Shown: positions 33,384 to 44,400, counted from the stretch's first letter. The stretch: 64,000 bases of DNA from Symbiodinium natans (GCA_905221605.1 CAJNDS010001280.1:38501-102500), one strand, 5' to 3'. Numbers and translations are program-made. The notes: a model not told the origin generated them from the sequence alone.

Positions 33384-33480
33384 CCGTCTGCGTGTCCGAC
33401 GTGATCACTGCCTTGGTTCTTGTTGTTGCTGCCTCCATCATCAACGAACCGACGTTAGTGACAGATGGTGAAGTTGCAGG

Positions 33481-33620
<140 letters not shown>

Positions 33621-33888
33621 CCGATGCTGATGCGATGCGAAGGGACGAAAAACAGTGTATTTGGTGACACCCAAACCCTAAACCCCAAACCCTAAAACCC
33701 CAAACCCCAAACCCTAAACCTCGAACCCCAACGCCTAAACCCCAAACCCCAAACCCTAAACCCTAAACCCCAAAAAACCCTGCAAAGATCTCAAAATGGC
33801 CCTATCGTTGAGGCGCGAACGTACCGGGCCATAATGGGCTGCCGCTGCTTCTCCGGCTGCCTAGGGGTTCTCAAAACCCAAACAGCGT

Positions 33889-34054
33889 TTGGGGTTTAGG
33901 GTTTAGGGTTTAGGGTTTCGGGTTTAGGGTTTAGGGTTTAGGGTTTAGGGTTTAGGGTTTAGGGTTTAGGGTTAGGGTTTAGGGTTTAGGGTTTAGGGTT
34001 TAGGGTTTAGGGTTTAGGGTTTAGGGTTTAGGGTTTAGGGTTTAGGGTTTAGGT
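33889..34054 (+). repeat. TTTAGGG array
   Basis: About 23 units with one TTTCGGG and one TTAGGG. Confidence 0.95.
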
Positions 34055-34224
34055 TTCAGAAGGTTTAGGGTTTGGGGTTAGGGCTGCAGGTTTAGGGTTT
34101 GGGGTTTGGGGTTTGGGGTTTAGGGCCTCGAACCCTAAACCTTATTTCCTGCTAGCCCTAAACCCTACAAGACGCCACATCCCACAAACCCTTATACCGT
34201 AAACCGTTCAGGGCTTAGGGTTCA

Positions 34225-34450
34225 GGGCTCAGAGAATTATGTGTCCGTGGCTTCAAAATCTACGCATTTTCCCTTGGCGCGCGGACGCCAAAACAATGGC
34301 TTTTCGATGTTTTTACAATTGTGCGTGGCGTGCGGGCGCGACAAATACGAAAAACTCGAATTTTCGAATTTGTGAGTGGTGCGTGGATGCAAAAAAAACT
34401 TTCGAATTTGTGCTTGGCGCGCGTATGCGAAAAAATTGAAGATTTCTAAA
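34225..34450. repeat. Degenerate tandem repeat, about 45-50 bp period
   Basis: Four related units share a ttgtgcgtggcgcgcgga-atgcaaaaaa-cgaatt core. The sequence is unlike the telomere-type blocks around it and AT-rich in its spacers. Confidence 0.5.
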
Positions 34451-34807
34451 TTTCCAAACTTCGGACGCGAAAGTTTTGCCCTAGAGGGAATTTGATCGAG
34501 GCTGCAGATCAAGAAGTCTCCGAATGCGCTCAGGAGGATAGGGGCTGAAGGGGTAGGAGAGTGGGTGGATGGGAGATGGGGGGTAGGGGGTCGGGGGTAG
34601 GGGTAAGGGGTAGGGGGTTTCCCTGAACCTTCAACTGTAAACCCGAAACCCTAAACCAAAACCCTAATCCCCAAACCTTTGCGCGCGGTTTAGGGTGAGG
34701 AGTTTGGGGTCGGGCTTAGAGCCTAGCGCTTCAGAACTAAAAGCTCGGGTTTAGGGCTTCGAGGGCAGCATTTAGGCTTGAGGGTCTAAAAAACAGGAAC
34801 GACGGTC

Positions 34808-35153
34808 TCTAAACCCTAAACCCTAAACCCTAAACCCTAAACCCTAAACCCCTAAACCCCTAAACCCCAAAACCCCTAAACCCCTAAACCCCAAAACCCC
34901 TAAACCCCTAAACCTCTAAACCCCTAAACCCCTAAACCCCTAAACCCCAAAACCCCAAAACCCCTAAACCCCAAAACCCCTAAACCCCTAAACCTCTAAA
35001 CCCCTAAACCCCTAAACCCCTAAACCCCTAAACCCCTAAATCCCTAAACCCCTAAACCCCTAAACCCCTAAACCCCTAAACCCTAACCCCTAAACCCCTA
35101 AACCCCAAAACCCCCTAAACCCCTAAACCCCTAAACCCCTAAACCCCTAAGCA
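34808..35153 (-). repeat. Octamer variant array CCCCTAAA
   Basis: About 42 units, mostly 8-bp CCCCTAAA with a subset CCCCAAAA arranged in a higher-order pattern (TAAA,TAAA,AAAA recurring). The first six units are 7-bp CCCTAAA, so the octamer arose within a normal block. Confidence 0.95.
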
Positions 35154-36775
35154 CAGCCAGCTGTTGGAGCCCCACATGCACGCTTCAGCCACACTGACAG
35201 CGCTCAGCTCGGTAGTATCCGACACAGAGACTCGAATACTCATAATGCCCCCCCCCCTCCCTATTGGGCTAAGGGTTTAGGGTTTAGGGTGTAGGGTTTA
35301 GGGCTTGCGGTTTAGGGTTTAGGGTCTGGGGCCTAGGGTTTAGGGTTTAGAGTTCAAGGTTTAGGGTTTAGGGTTTAGGTTTAGAAAGATGGCCAATGCG
35401 CATCCGAATGGATTGCAGAAAATCTTCATGATGCTGTAAAGCGATGCTAAAATGATGTAAGAGGAACCCTGAGGGTTCAAAGGGCTCAGGGTTTAAGGTT
35501 GCCTGAACCCTAAACCCTAAACCCCAAGCCCTAAACCCTGAAACCTGAAACCCTAAACCCCAAACCTCTGCAGGTCTCGAAGATGCGCAGCACCGGGGCA
35601 GGTGCGGGGCGCGAAGCGGCGCATCAATGTGCAAATATTTCTGCACCTCCCAAAAGCGCGTCAAGCGAGTTCAGGTTCTGAGGGTTTCGGTTTAGGCTTT
35701 AGGGCTAAGGTTTCAGGTTGAGGATTTAGCATCTCAGATTTGAGGCTCAGGGGTTTGGTGCTCCGGGCTCAGCTAGACACTGAACTCAATAAACAGCAAG
35801 CCCTGAACTTCAAGCCCTCCGCTTCTTGGCCCTTCCTTGCAACACTGCGCCCTCTATAGGGTTTTAGGGTTTAGGGTTGAGGGTTTAGGGTTAGAAAGCG
35901 CCACCCTGCGAACCCTCACAAACCCTTGGGTCAGGGTTTTTAGGTTCACGCCGTGACTCACAGACGTCTCCCTTCCTGAGAACCCCAGACCCCAAACTCC
36001 CCAAAACTCCGAAGCTCTGGGAACACCTTCTCGGCCCGTGTGGCGTCTGCTGGCACGTCGAGTCCTGCATGTTGCGGTTTCACGCTTAGGTGTGGGATGG
36101 GATTCAGGGTTTAGGGCTTCGGGCTTAGCAATTAGGGTGTAGGGTTTAGGGGGCAGGGTAGCTATGAAGAAGGGGACAGGGGTTGTCAAGGGGTAGGCCT
36201 TGCTGCTCAATTGTTGTCCTCTGCCGTTTCGGGGTATCTAGTTTGGAGTCAGGACTGCTGTTGTTGGCGCCTGGTTCCAGTGGTGCTCTTGTGCGTTGGT
36301 CCGCACTTGCTGTTCGGGGTTAAGGGGTTTAGGATTTGCGGTGTGGGGACGAAAGCCCCGAACACAGCCCGGCCCCAATCACACCCGTTTGGGGTTTGCG
36401 TACTGGCTGGGGGTGGAAGTTGCACGACTGATGAAGCCTGAAACCCTAAACCCTGAACCTGAGCCCTGGAAAAACGCCAGCACCTTTTAAGGCGGGTGCA
36501 GGGTCGATAGTCAGACACCCCAAAGGAGGGTGCAGGCTTGAAACGCTAGACGTACACTGGGAATGTGGGAGACAACATTATCTGTGCAACCACAGCCAGG
36601 ATCCAAAACCTTAACCCCCCCACCCGCAACCCCCAAACCCCAAATCCGAAACCCCCCAAACCCCAAATCCGAAACCCCTAAACCCCAGACCTTCCATGCC
36701 CTGAACCCTAAACCCTGAACCCTAAACCCTAAACCCAAAACCCTTTTAAACCCTAAACCCTAACCCCTAACCCTC
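35154..36775. other. Islands and short blocks, no firm gene
   Basis: TTTAGGG blocks at 35271-35385; degenerate CCCTAAA at 35506-35570 and 36600-36765. Open minus-strand frames at 35368-35664 and 36511-36600 include protein-like pieces (DPGCGCTDNVVSHIPSVRLA), but splice context is unclear. Confidence 0.35.
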
Positions 36776-36818
36776 CTGCACTCTTGAGCTCTTCGTCGAG
36801 CTGCTCGTCGGAAAGCAT
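36776..36818 (-). CDS. Candidate first exon
   Basis: Minus strand ATG at 36818 opens MLSDEQLDEELKSA, strongly acidic and protein-like. The coding strand upstream reads GGCCCTGAG|GCGTCGCCATG, a possible splice-leader acceptor. The end is either GCAG|GAGGGTTAGG (GA donor) or GAGG|GTTAGGGG; in both the intron enters telomere-like sequence at once. Downstream exons were not identified. Confidence 0.4.
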
Positions 36819-36859
36819 GGCGACGCCTCAGGGCCATTCGGGTTTTCCGGGGATGAAAG

Positions 36860-37106
36860 GTTTAGGGTTTAGGGTTTAGGGCTTAGGGCTTAGGGCTTAG
36901 GGCTTAGGGCTTAGGGCTTAGGGCTTAGGGCTTAGGGCTTAGGGCTTAGGGTTTAGGGTTTAGGGTTTAGGGTTTGGGGTTTCGGGTTTAGGGTTTAGGG
37001 TTTAGGGTTTAGGGTTTAGGGTTTAGGGTTAGGGTTTAGGGTTTAGGGTTTAGGGTTTAGGGTTTAGGGTTTAGGGTTTAGGGTTTAGGGTTTAGGGTTT
37101 AGGGTG
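36860..37106 (+). repeat. TTTAGGG / CTTAGGG array
   Basis: About 33 units. A central run of about ten CTTAGGG units is bracketed by TTTAGGG units, a clean example of local variant spread. Confidence 0.95.
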
Positions 37107-37351
37107 TTTAAATTGTTAAAGGTGTAGGTCTCAGGGGTTCACAGGTTTAAGGGTTTAGGGATTTAAGGTTTAAGGGTCTAGGTTTTTAGTTTTGGGTCTT
37201 AAAGGTCTAGGAGCTTAAGGGTACAGGATTTCGGATTTGAGGGTTTGCAGAGGTTTAAGAGTGGCCCTCTTGAGGTCTCTGCGTATCGTTCAGGTCGAAC
37301 ATCGGATGCCGGCAACCGTTCTGATCAACGTGCGTACGCACCTCTTAGGGG

Positions 37352-37421
37352 GGTTAGGGTTTAGGGTTTAGGGTTTAGGGTTTAGGGTTTAGGGTTTAGG
37401 GTTTAGGGTTTAGGGCTTTGG
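37352..37421 (+). repeat. TTTAGGG array
   Basis: Ten units, then TTTGGGC variants. Confidence 0.92.
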
Positions 37422-37689
37422 GCTTTGGGCTTAGGGCTAAGGGTTTAGGGTTGAGGGTTTAGGGCCCAGGGCCCGGGGCCTAGGGTTGAGGCCACTGCTG
37501 CTTACGAGGGCGGTGCAAGACATACAGGCCAGCTCCAGTTGTTGAGGATGGTTTCGTTCAGGATAGCAGCTAGGGCTGTAGTTTGGTTTAGGGCTTAGAG
37601 GTTAGAGTAACCCTAAACCCTAAACCCTAAACCCTAAACCCTAAACCTTAAACCCTAAACCCTAAACCCTAAACCCTAAGTATAGGTTA

Positions 37690-37945
37690 GAGGTTAGGAG
37701 TTGGGGCTTAGGGTGGCTCGAAAGGGGGGCGGTAGTAGTTCTTTCGCCGCTTGGACGTGCAACAACATCGATTCGAGTGGTCTCTTTGCGCGTCATTTCC
37801 TCTTTGCCGATCCGCAGCCGTAAAGGGCGGCTCCCACCCTCAACCAGCTCCACCTTTTCGGTTTAGTTCCCTAATCTCTTTTTTGGAAACTATCTTGGCT
37901 GTTGCCTTCTTGGTTTTTACTTCCACTGCTTCGCTTCGAGGCGTG
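37690..37945 (-). pseudogene. Charged coding fragment with an apparent frameshift
   Basis: Minus strand reads EAVEVKTKKATAKIVSKKEI in one frame; about 40 bp later the frame stops and a second frame opens with VELVEGGSRPLRLRIGKEEM. The switch lies at a short A-run near 37853-37860, consistent with a single-base insertion; a tiny intron or a sequencing error are alternatives. Family unknown. Confidence 0.3.
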
Positions 37946-38196
37946 TGGTTTAAGTGAACTCAATCGTGTGCATGGGGCGGCTGAATCAATAATTACAAGT
38001 ATTGCATGCATTCAGCTGCAAAAAAACTCTCTTATTCTGCTTGCTATGTGTTGCACATCTCTCTGTTATATCAGCCCAGCAGTTGGCCTGAGGCATCGGC
38101 CGATGCAGGTGTTGCAAGTGTCAAATGTCGGCCCAACTCGCATGGAACTTGCATGCGAGTAATATCGAAGAATCTACATGATTACCAGGATTAGCA

Positions 38197-38442
38197 ATGT
38201 CATCCCCTGTCAACCCCATATGGATACATATGAGCTGCCCAGCTACCCGAAAACAACTCGTTTCGGCAGAATATGGGGCACCTACTTTGTGGGGCTTTCG
38301 GACAAGGGCGGGCGGGGTTGGGAGGGGAGTGGAGGAAGCTGAAACCCTCAAACCCCAGACTATATCCAAGGGTGGTTACATGATCCCTGAATATGGGCAC
38401 TTAATTGGGGAACCCTTATACACTCCCCATAATTTATCATAA
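38197..38442 (+). CDS. Small open frame, hypothetical
   Basis: ATG-initiated 81-codon frame (MSSPVNPIWIHMSCPATRKQ). A minus frame overlaps. It lies in one of the longer unique stretches (37946-38500). No domain or splice support. Confidence 0.2.
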   Translation: MSSPVNPIWIHMSCPATRKQLVSAEYGAPTLWGFRTRAGGVGRGVEEAETLKPQTISKGGYMIPEYGHLIGEPLYTPHNLS

Positions 38443-38507
38443 TTACTTCAGAACCCGAAAGAAGGTCCTGGACCATGTGAAGGGACCATGTAAGTACCCC
38501 AAGACTT

Positions 38508-38610
38508 GTTGTTGGTTAGCAGGAAATGAGGGAATGAGGCAATCCCTTAAAGCGAAAAAAAAAGTGGATATATAGGGTACCTCATTCCCTCATTCCCTGC
38601 TAACCAACAA
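38508..38610. mobile_element. Foldback element with 30-bp inverted ends
   Basis: ttgttggttagcaggaaatg pairs with cattccctgctaaccaacaa, extending through atgagggaatgagg/cctcattccctcat. About 103 bp. It starts GTTGTTGG just after ACTT and ends CAATAAG, so it could act as a GT-AG intron. Confidence 0.75.
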
Positions 38611-38611
38611 T

Positions 38612-38755
38612 AAGACTACCCCCCCCCCCCCCTCTAGACTACCCCCCCCTCCCCAAGTTCCATCATTAAGGCATGTTAGGGACAATTAGGCCTAATTAAG
38701 GCTATTTAAGGAGGGAATCTAGGGGGGGTAGTATGGAGGGGGGGTAGTAGCCTTA
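38612..38755. mobile_element. Foldback element, GGGTTCCCCTACTACCCC family (copy 2)
   Basis: aagactacccccccc...cctctagactaccc at the left and agggggggtagtatggaggg...gtagtagcctt at the right are inverted. The interior has cctaattaaggctatttaag, shared with the other copies. It lies one base from the element before it. Confidence 0.7.
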
Positions 38756-38759
38756 AGCC

Positions 38760-39470
38760 CTAAACCCTAAACCCTAAACCCTAAACCCTAAACCCTAAGC
38801 CCTAAACCCTACACCCTAAAACCTGGGCTTCCCATATAAGATTGAAGGGCTTGAGGATATCGGGTCGAGCCACTCTCTTCCAGCCGCTGACGCATCTCCT
38901 GTACCAGGAACGTCGATCGGTGAGTCCGGGGTTCGGGTTTAGGGTTTAGGGTTTAGGGTTTAGGGTTTAGGGTTTAGGGTTTAGGGCTTAGGGTTGAGGG
39001 TTGAGGGTTGAGGGTGTAGGGTATCCCCCAGCAACCTACGTGAAGGTTCGTGGGACCTAGTTGCTACTTGTTGCTTGTCGCTTTGGCAAAAGCCAAGTTT
39101 GTAAGTGGGAACTGTAACCCTAACCTGAACCCTCAACCCTAAACCCTACACCCTAAACCCCAAACCCTAAACCCTAAACCCTACACCCTAAACCCTAAAC
39201 CAGAAACCCTAAACCCTACATAGGGCCAGTGCTCGGGATGCAGAGGGACTGCTTATGTCAAGGCTGCGAGCAGCCTTGGGGTCCCTTGAGGGTTTAGGGT
39301 TTAGGGTTTAGGGTTTAGGGTTTAGGGTTAGGGTTTAGGGTCTAGGGTTTAGGGTTTAGGGTTTAGGGTTTAGGGTCTAGGGTTTAGGGTTTAGGGCTTG
39401 GGCCGCCCTTCGTCAGAATCCAAACACCATCCTAACTCCTAAGACCCCCAAGTCTTGAAATCCTAAACTT
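38760..39470. other. Array blocks, no gene
   Basis: CCCTAAA at 38757-38822 and 39123-39215; TTTAGGG at 38936-39015 and 39289-39398. Short unique pieces between. Confidence 0.5.
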
Positions 39471-39472
39471 AG

Positions 39473-39573
39473 CTTTGGAGTAGACCCTGGAAAAAAAGTA
39501 TATACTTTTTAGGTATAAGTAGCTATAATAGGAACCCAGAACCAAAAAAAGTATTAAAGTATAGTACTCCAAG
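39473..39573. mobile_element. Foldback element, TTTGGAGTA family (copy 1)
   Basis: Ends ctttggagtagaccctgg and agtatagtactccaag are imperfect inverted repeats. The core includes ggtataagtagctataatag. Copy 2 lies 90 bp downstream, in the same orientation. Confidence 0.7.
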
Positions 39574-39663
39574 ACCCAGTAAAGCATCCTTGCGTCCCTT
39601 TGACCTTAAGCCCAAGAGTCTGGACCTAGACCGAGCTTGGACATAGTTGCTGCAACAACCCTA

Positions 39664-39766
39664 CTTTGGAGTAGACCCTGGAGCAAAAAAGTATACATGC
39701 TTTAGGTAGAAGCAGCTAGAATAGGAACCCGGAACCAAACATAATATTAAAGTATAGTACTCCAAA
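39664..39766. mobile_element. Foldback element, TTTGGAGTA family (copy 2)
   Basis: About 85 percent identical by eye to copy 1 at 39473-39573, same length and same orientation. Confidence 0.7.
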
Positions 39767-41185
39767 ACCCCGACAACGGCAACCCTAAACCCTAAACCCT
39801 AAACCCTGAACCCTGAACCCTAAACCCTAAACCCTAAACCCTAAACCCTAAACCCTAAACCCTAAACCCTAAACCCTAAACCCAGCCTTCTCCGAGAGCC
39901 TGTTTAAATCCGACGGCAGATGCGAGGCCTTCAGCACGGGAGCGATGAGGGGCGGGAGTCCAGACACCTAACCCTAAGCCCTAGATGGGAGCGGTTTAGG
40001 GTTTAGGGTTGAGGGTTTAGGGTTTAGGGTTTAGGGTTCAGGGTTTAGGGTTTAGGGTTTCGGGTTTAGGGTTTAGGGTTTAGGGTTTAGGGTTTAGGGT
40101 TTAGGGTTTAGGGTTTAGGGTTTAGGGTTCAGGGAAAGCCTAAGCCCTCATACCTGAGCCTAAAGGGGCTCTCAAGGCTTCCACTTTCGACAAAGTACCC
40201 GGGACTGTGGTGTAGCAACGGGCCTGACAAACCCTAAACCCTAAACCCTAAACCCTAAACCCTAAACCCTAAACCCTAAACCCTAAACCCTAAACCCTAA
40301 ACCCTAAACCCTAAACCCTAAACCCTAAACCCTAAACCCCATTTCCATTCCATGCCAGGGTTTACTTGGAGGTTCAGGGGCAGTCCTAAGTATGGTCCTC
40401 AGTACGCAAACTGTGGTTACAACCTTAGGGTCTAGGGTTTAGGGTTTAGGGTTTAGGGTTTAGGGCTTAGGGTTTAGGGTTTAGGGTTTAGGGTTTAGGG
40501 CTTAGGGAGGGTTTAGGGTTTAGGATTTAGGGTTTAGGGTTTAGGGTTTAGGGTTTAGGGTTTAGGGTTTAGGGTTTCGGGTTAGCTAGAACTACCCACG
40601 AGTTTCCAAAGTAGGGTTTCTAGGGTTGTAGTGTTCCATTCTCTTGTCAGCAATTTAATTTAGAGCGAACATCGAAGCATCCCGAAAGCTACACCCTAGA
40701 CCCTAACGTGAAAGCCCTAAGCCCGACTGCTGATCGGCTCAAGGTTTAAGGTTTTGGCTTCTGATGGGCTTGGAGACCAAAATTCTCTACGACCTACTGG
40801 GATCCTGACTACAAGTTCAAGGAATGCCCCCTAATTAGGTACTAATGAAGGGATACGGGAGCCTCCGCGATCTCTCGTCCCAACCCCGGCGAGGCACCGG
40901 AGATAAACGTAATCATATACACATACATATACACTTATAACATATACAAGTACATATACATATAGGCACACACACACACACTCTCGCCAATGTTTAAACG
41001 GAACCCTACTTCAGATCACAGCACCTCTTCTCCCTCTCAGCACACCAACATGCCCCGAGCCTGGCAGCGCTGGAGCTCATGGTTGAGGGCTCAGAATTCA
41101 GGATTTAAAGTTCAGGACTCAGAGGGCTTTCGAGGTTTAGGGTTTAGGGTTTAGGGTTTAGGGTTTAGGGTTTAGGGTTTCGGGC
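39767..41185. other. Array-dominated interval
   Basis: CCCTAAA at 39782-39883 and 40229-40338; TTTAGGG at 40005-40134 and 40430-40576. A left end of the CTACTTGGAGG element is at 40363, and a short CA/TA microsatellite at 40918-40982. No gene. Confidence 0.5.
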
Positions 41186-42103
41186 CCAGTCGAGGAACCC
41201 TTTCCCTGAATGCGGGCTTGCGGCATTGGCCGGCCCTCCGCCAGGTGTCGTCTGCATGCCGGGCGCCATCATGTGCCCCATGGGGGCCATCCTCGGAACC
41301 CCCCAAGGAGGTTTAAGGCCATACCATGCTGTCCCTACTTGGAGGTTCATGGCACTGACTCACCAAAATTGTACTTGGATTATCACCCAATTATAGTCAG
41401 CTTGGGGCAACCAAGGGGTTTATAAGTGGATTAGAATTGGGTTATAAGTACCATGAACCTCCAAGTAGAATCTCTGTCTGTTTCTCACTCTCACTCTCTC
41501 TCACTCTTCACGCACTCACCAACTTTCTTTGCACTCTCTCTCTCTCGCGCGCGCGGGCGCAATCTCGAGTAAAGTCAAGGCTCTGTGCTCCAGGCATCAT
41601 CTGGCCCGGCATCATCTGTGCCCCGGGCATCATCTGCGCCGCAGGCATCATCTGCCCAGGCAGCATTTGGGCAGCAGGCATCATTTGTCCGGGAAGCATC
41701 TGTCCAGGCATCATGACCTGCCCGGGCATCATGACTTGCCCCGGCATCATGACCTTGGCTGTCCCACAATTTAAATGTTAGGGTTTAGGGTTTAGGGTTT
41801 AGGGTAAGTGGGTGATCTTGCGATGGGTGCAGACCAATGCGCCTGTATGCTCAGAATACCAACCCCACCCCAAAACAGACACCACAAAGCTCAGCGCCAA
41901 ACCCTAAACCCTGAACCCAAAACCCCAAACCCAAAACCCCAAACCAAAAACCCTAAACCCTCAACCCTCCGCCCGCCTGAAGCAGGACCCTCTATAACTC
42001 ACGTCTAACCCCTAAACCCTAAAGAGCCTAACTCATGTGAAGCTGCTTGCCCGGGCATCATCATCTGGCCGGGCATCATCTGTCCAGGCATCATCTGAAC
42101 ACC
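41186..42103 (-). CDS. Met-Pro-Gly-Gln-rich protein split over three islands
   Basis: Minus strand. Exon 42047-42103 (acceptor GCGCAG|G) encodes GVQMMPGQMMPGQMMMPGQ and ends CAA|GCAGC. Exon 41520-41753 (acceptor GCCAAG|G) resumes in phase with VMMPGQVMMPGQ, continues with MMPAAQMLPGQ units, then SLDFTRDC and an Arg/Glu tail, ending AAGTTG|GTGAGTG. A third island, about 41186-41291, reads MAPMGHMMAPGMQTTPGGGP then NAASPHSGKGFLDWA. The same unusual composition on one strand in three neighbouring islands is hard to explain by chance. The first intron holds TTTAGGG units; the second holds a complete foldback element (41335-41468). The junction into the third island is not phase-proven. Met/Gln-rich low-complexity repeats suggest a flexible region; function unknown. 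The 5' end is not found. Confidence 0.5.
41335..41468. mobile_element. Foldback element, CTACTTGGAGGTTC family (copy 3, best ends)
   Basis: ctacttggaggttcatggca and ataagtaccatgaacctcca (then agtag) are inverted over about 22 bp. Length 134 bp. It sits in the predicted second intron of the MPGQ gene. Confidence 0.75.
41756..42030. other. Intronic telomere-like sequence
   Basis: Four TTTAGGG units at 41778-41805 and degenerate CCCTAAA units at 41898-42025 make up most of the interval between the two MPGQ exons. Confidence 0.6.
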
Positions 42104-42417
42104 CTGCGCCGGCCACCTCTCCAAGGGACGGATTTAGGGTTCAGGGTCTGCGGGTTCAGTGCCCTAAGGTTTATAGGGTTTCGGGTTCAGGGTTTAGCGT
42201 TGAGGGTTTAGGGTTTAGGGTTTGGGGTTTAGGGTTTAGGGTTTAGGGTTCCAGGGGCGGATTTAGGGTTTAGGGTTTAGGGTCCAGGGTTCAGTGTGCA
42301 GGGCTTAGGGCTTAGGGCGAAAGCCTAAACCCTTAAACCCTGGCACGCTTTAAGCCCTTGATCAGGGTCTAGGTTTTGGAGTCAAGGCTCAGAGGGAGAC
42401 TTGACCTCTGAACTTTT

Positions 42418-42498
42418 AACCCTAAACCCTAAACCCTAAACCCTAAACCCTAAACCCTAAACCCTAAACCCTAAACCCTAAACCCTAAACCCTAAACA
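42418..42498 (-). repeat. CCCTAAA array
   Basis: About 11 units. Confidence 0.93.
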
Positions 42499-42686
42499 CC
42501 GAATTCTCGACCCCGCGAAGTTCTCAGGGGTTCGTCAGTGAAAGGAGGTTGCAGAGGAAGCTGCAGCTACTGTTGGAACCTATACAACTTTGTACAACCC
42601 CCCCCCCCCTAACTCCTCCGAACCCAAAACAATGCGCACAAAACCCTAAAAATCAGCCTTAGTTTCGGCAGGGTTCAGTCAGGGCT

Positions 42687-42836
42687 TAGGGTTTATAGGG
42701 TTTATAGGGTTTATAGGGTTTATAGGGTTTATAGGGTTTATAGGGTTTAGGGTTTAGGGTTTAGGGTCTAGGGTTTAGGGTTTAGGGTTTAGGGTTTAGG
42801 GTTTAGGGTTTAGGGTTTAGGGTTTAGGGTTTAGGG
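42687..42836 (+). repeat. Nonamer TTTATAGGG array joined to TTTAGGG array
   Basis: About seven 9-bp units TTTATAGGG (42687-42750) pass directly into TTTAGGG units to 42836. The nonamer is a heptamer with TA inserted. Confidence 0.95.
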
Positions 42837-42919
42837 GCGGCACCCGGGTGCAGGCATTCCCGCGGAGCGCAGGTCGCCCGGCGCCCTGGCAAGTGGCAAC
42901 CGATGGTAAGCCCCCGTGG

Positions 42920-43138
42920 CTAGGGTTTAGGGTTTAGGGTTTAGGGTTTAGGGTTTAGGGTTTAGGGTTTAGGGTTTAGGGTTTAGGGCTTAGGGCTTAG
43001 GGCTTAGGGCTTAGGGCTTAGGGCTTAGGGTTTAGGGTTTAGGGTTAAGGTTTAGGGTTCAGGGTTTAGGGTTTAGGATTTAGGGTTTAGGGTTTAGGGC
43101 TTAGGGTTTAGGGTTTAGGGTTTAGGTCTTAGGTCTTA
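42920..43138 (+). repeat. TTTAGGG / CTTAGGG array
   Basis: Ten TTTAGGG, then about eight CTTAGGG, then mixed units. Confidence 0.94.
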
Positions 43139-43499
43139 GGGAATCAGGGAATCCTACCCCACACAAGTATAGCATACCATCCTCAACCCGACTCTGCCCA
43201 AACACAAACCCCTAAATCCACTACACCACACCCCTAGAAAAGCCCCTGTACTTCCTTGGGGACCATATGAACCCTAAACCGTAAACCGTAAACCCTAAAC
43301 CCTAAACCCTAAACCCTAAACCCTAAATGGGTTTCTGGTTCATATACCTTCATAGGGACCATAGTAGCATAGCGTGTATGACCCCAACTTTGGGGTTCAT
43401 TGGGTCCCCCAGCTTAGCCCCCAAGAGTTCAGAATTACTAGAAGATCAAGATTTATTCCCCAAAATCCTAAAAAACCTAAATCCCCGACGCCTTACACA

Positions 43500-43648
43500 C
43501 TCAATGAACCCTATGAACCCTATGAACCCTGACCCTATGAACCCTATGAACCCTATGAACCCTATGAACCCTATGAACCCTATGAACCCTATGAACCCCA
43601 TGAACCCTATGAACCCTATGAACCCTATGAACCCTATGAACCCTGAAC
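43500..43648 (-). repeat. Nonamer AACCCTATG array
   Basis: About 16 units of AACCCTATG, a CCCTAAA derivative. It keeps all frames in register and gives a Met-Asn-Pro repeat on the plus strand, probably an artefact. Confidence 0.95.
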
Positions 43649-43659
43649 CCTAAACCGTA

Positions 43660-44400
43660 AACCCTAGGAGCTCGGAAGCAACGCGTGGCCGCGCGCGCGG
43701 GGCTCCGCCCTCGGGGGCGCCAGCGCCGCCCGGCGCGCCGCCGCGCTTGCGCTGGAGGCACCTTTCCAGCCTCGGCTTTTGTAGGGGTGTGGGGTTTAGG
43801 GTTTCGGGCTTAGGGCTTAGGGCTTGGGGCTTCGGGCTTAGGGCTTAGGGCTTAGGGCTTAGGGCTTAGGGCGCTTTCTGTTTACTTGAAGTCTGCTTGT
43901 TGAGGGTTGAGACTGGGTGGGTTTAGGGTGTAGGGTTCAGCCCGCAGACTCTGGAGACTCCTTAAGTAAGGGAGGAGGCGGGTGGAGTTCCTTCATCATA
44001 AGCAAGGGGTCCCAGCATCCTAAACACTCTCAACCTAACCTCAACCCCAAACCAGGGGAGCCGAGCCGAACATGTGCTTTGAAGAATAGTCCCAATCACC
44101 CGACAAGCCGACGTGCATTCAACTGCCGCATGGTCTTATCCTTCGATGGGGCCAGTTCACATTCTGAGTGCATTTGCCGACTTCTGATTGCGTCAAATCT
44201 GCCGCGTCTATTTCCATACAATTTAGTAGTAACTACCCCCTCAATTCGTAGGTATCACCCAAAAAAACTGGAGGTTAAAAGAGTCCCAGGTAAAAGGCCA
44301 CTGTGTCATGTTCTGAGAAATCCTTTTCTTCCAAGCTGGTCTGCTGATCATCAGGCCCAATCCCTCGCCGCTGCGGCTTCTGACGAAGGCATATTGGAGA
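43660..44400. other. GC-rich island and a long open frame of uncertain status
   Basis: 43680-43760 is very GC-rich. A plus frame is open from about 43917 to 44432 (171 codons, GTG-initiated); its second half (FDGASSHSECICRLLIASNL, HPKKLEVKRVPGKRPLCHVL) is protein-like, the first half is partly telomere-derived. No domain is recognised. The first in-frame ATG is near 44130. Confidence 0.3.

Noticed and set aside
43327-43653. Met-Asn-Pro repeat protein
   Set aside because: The repeat is the AACCCTATG nonamer; the unique N-terminal part is not convincing alone.
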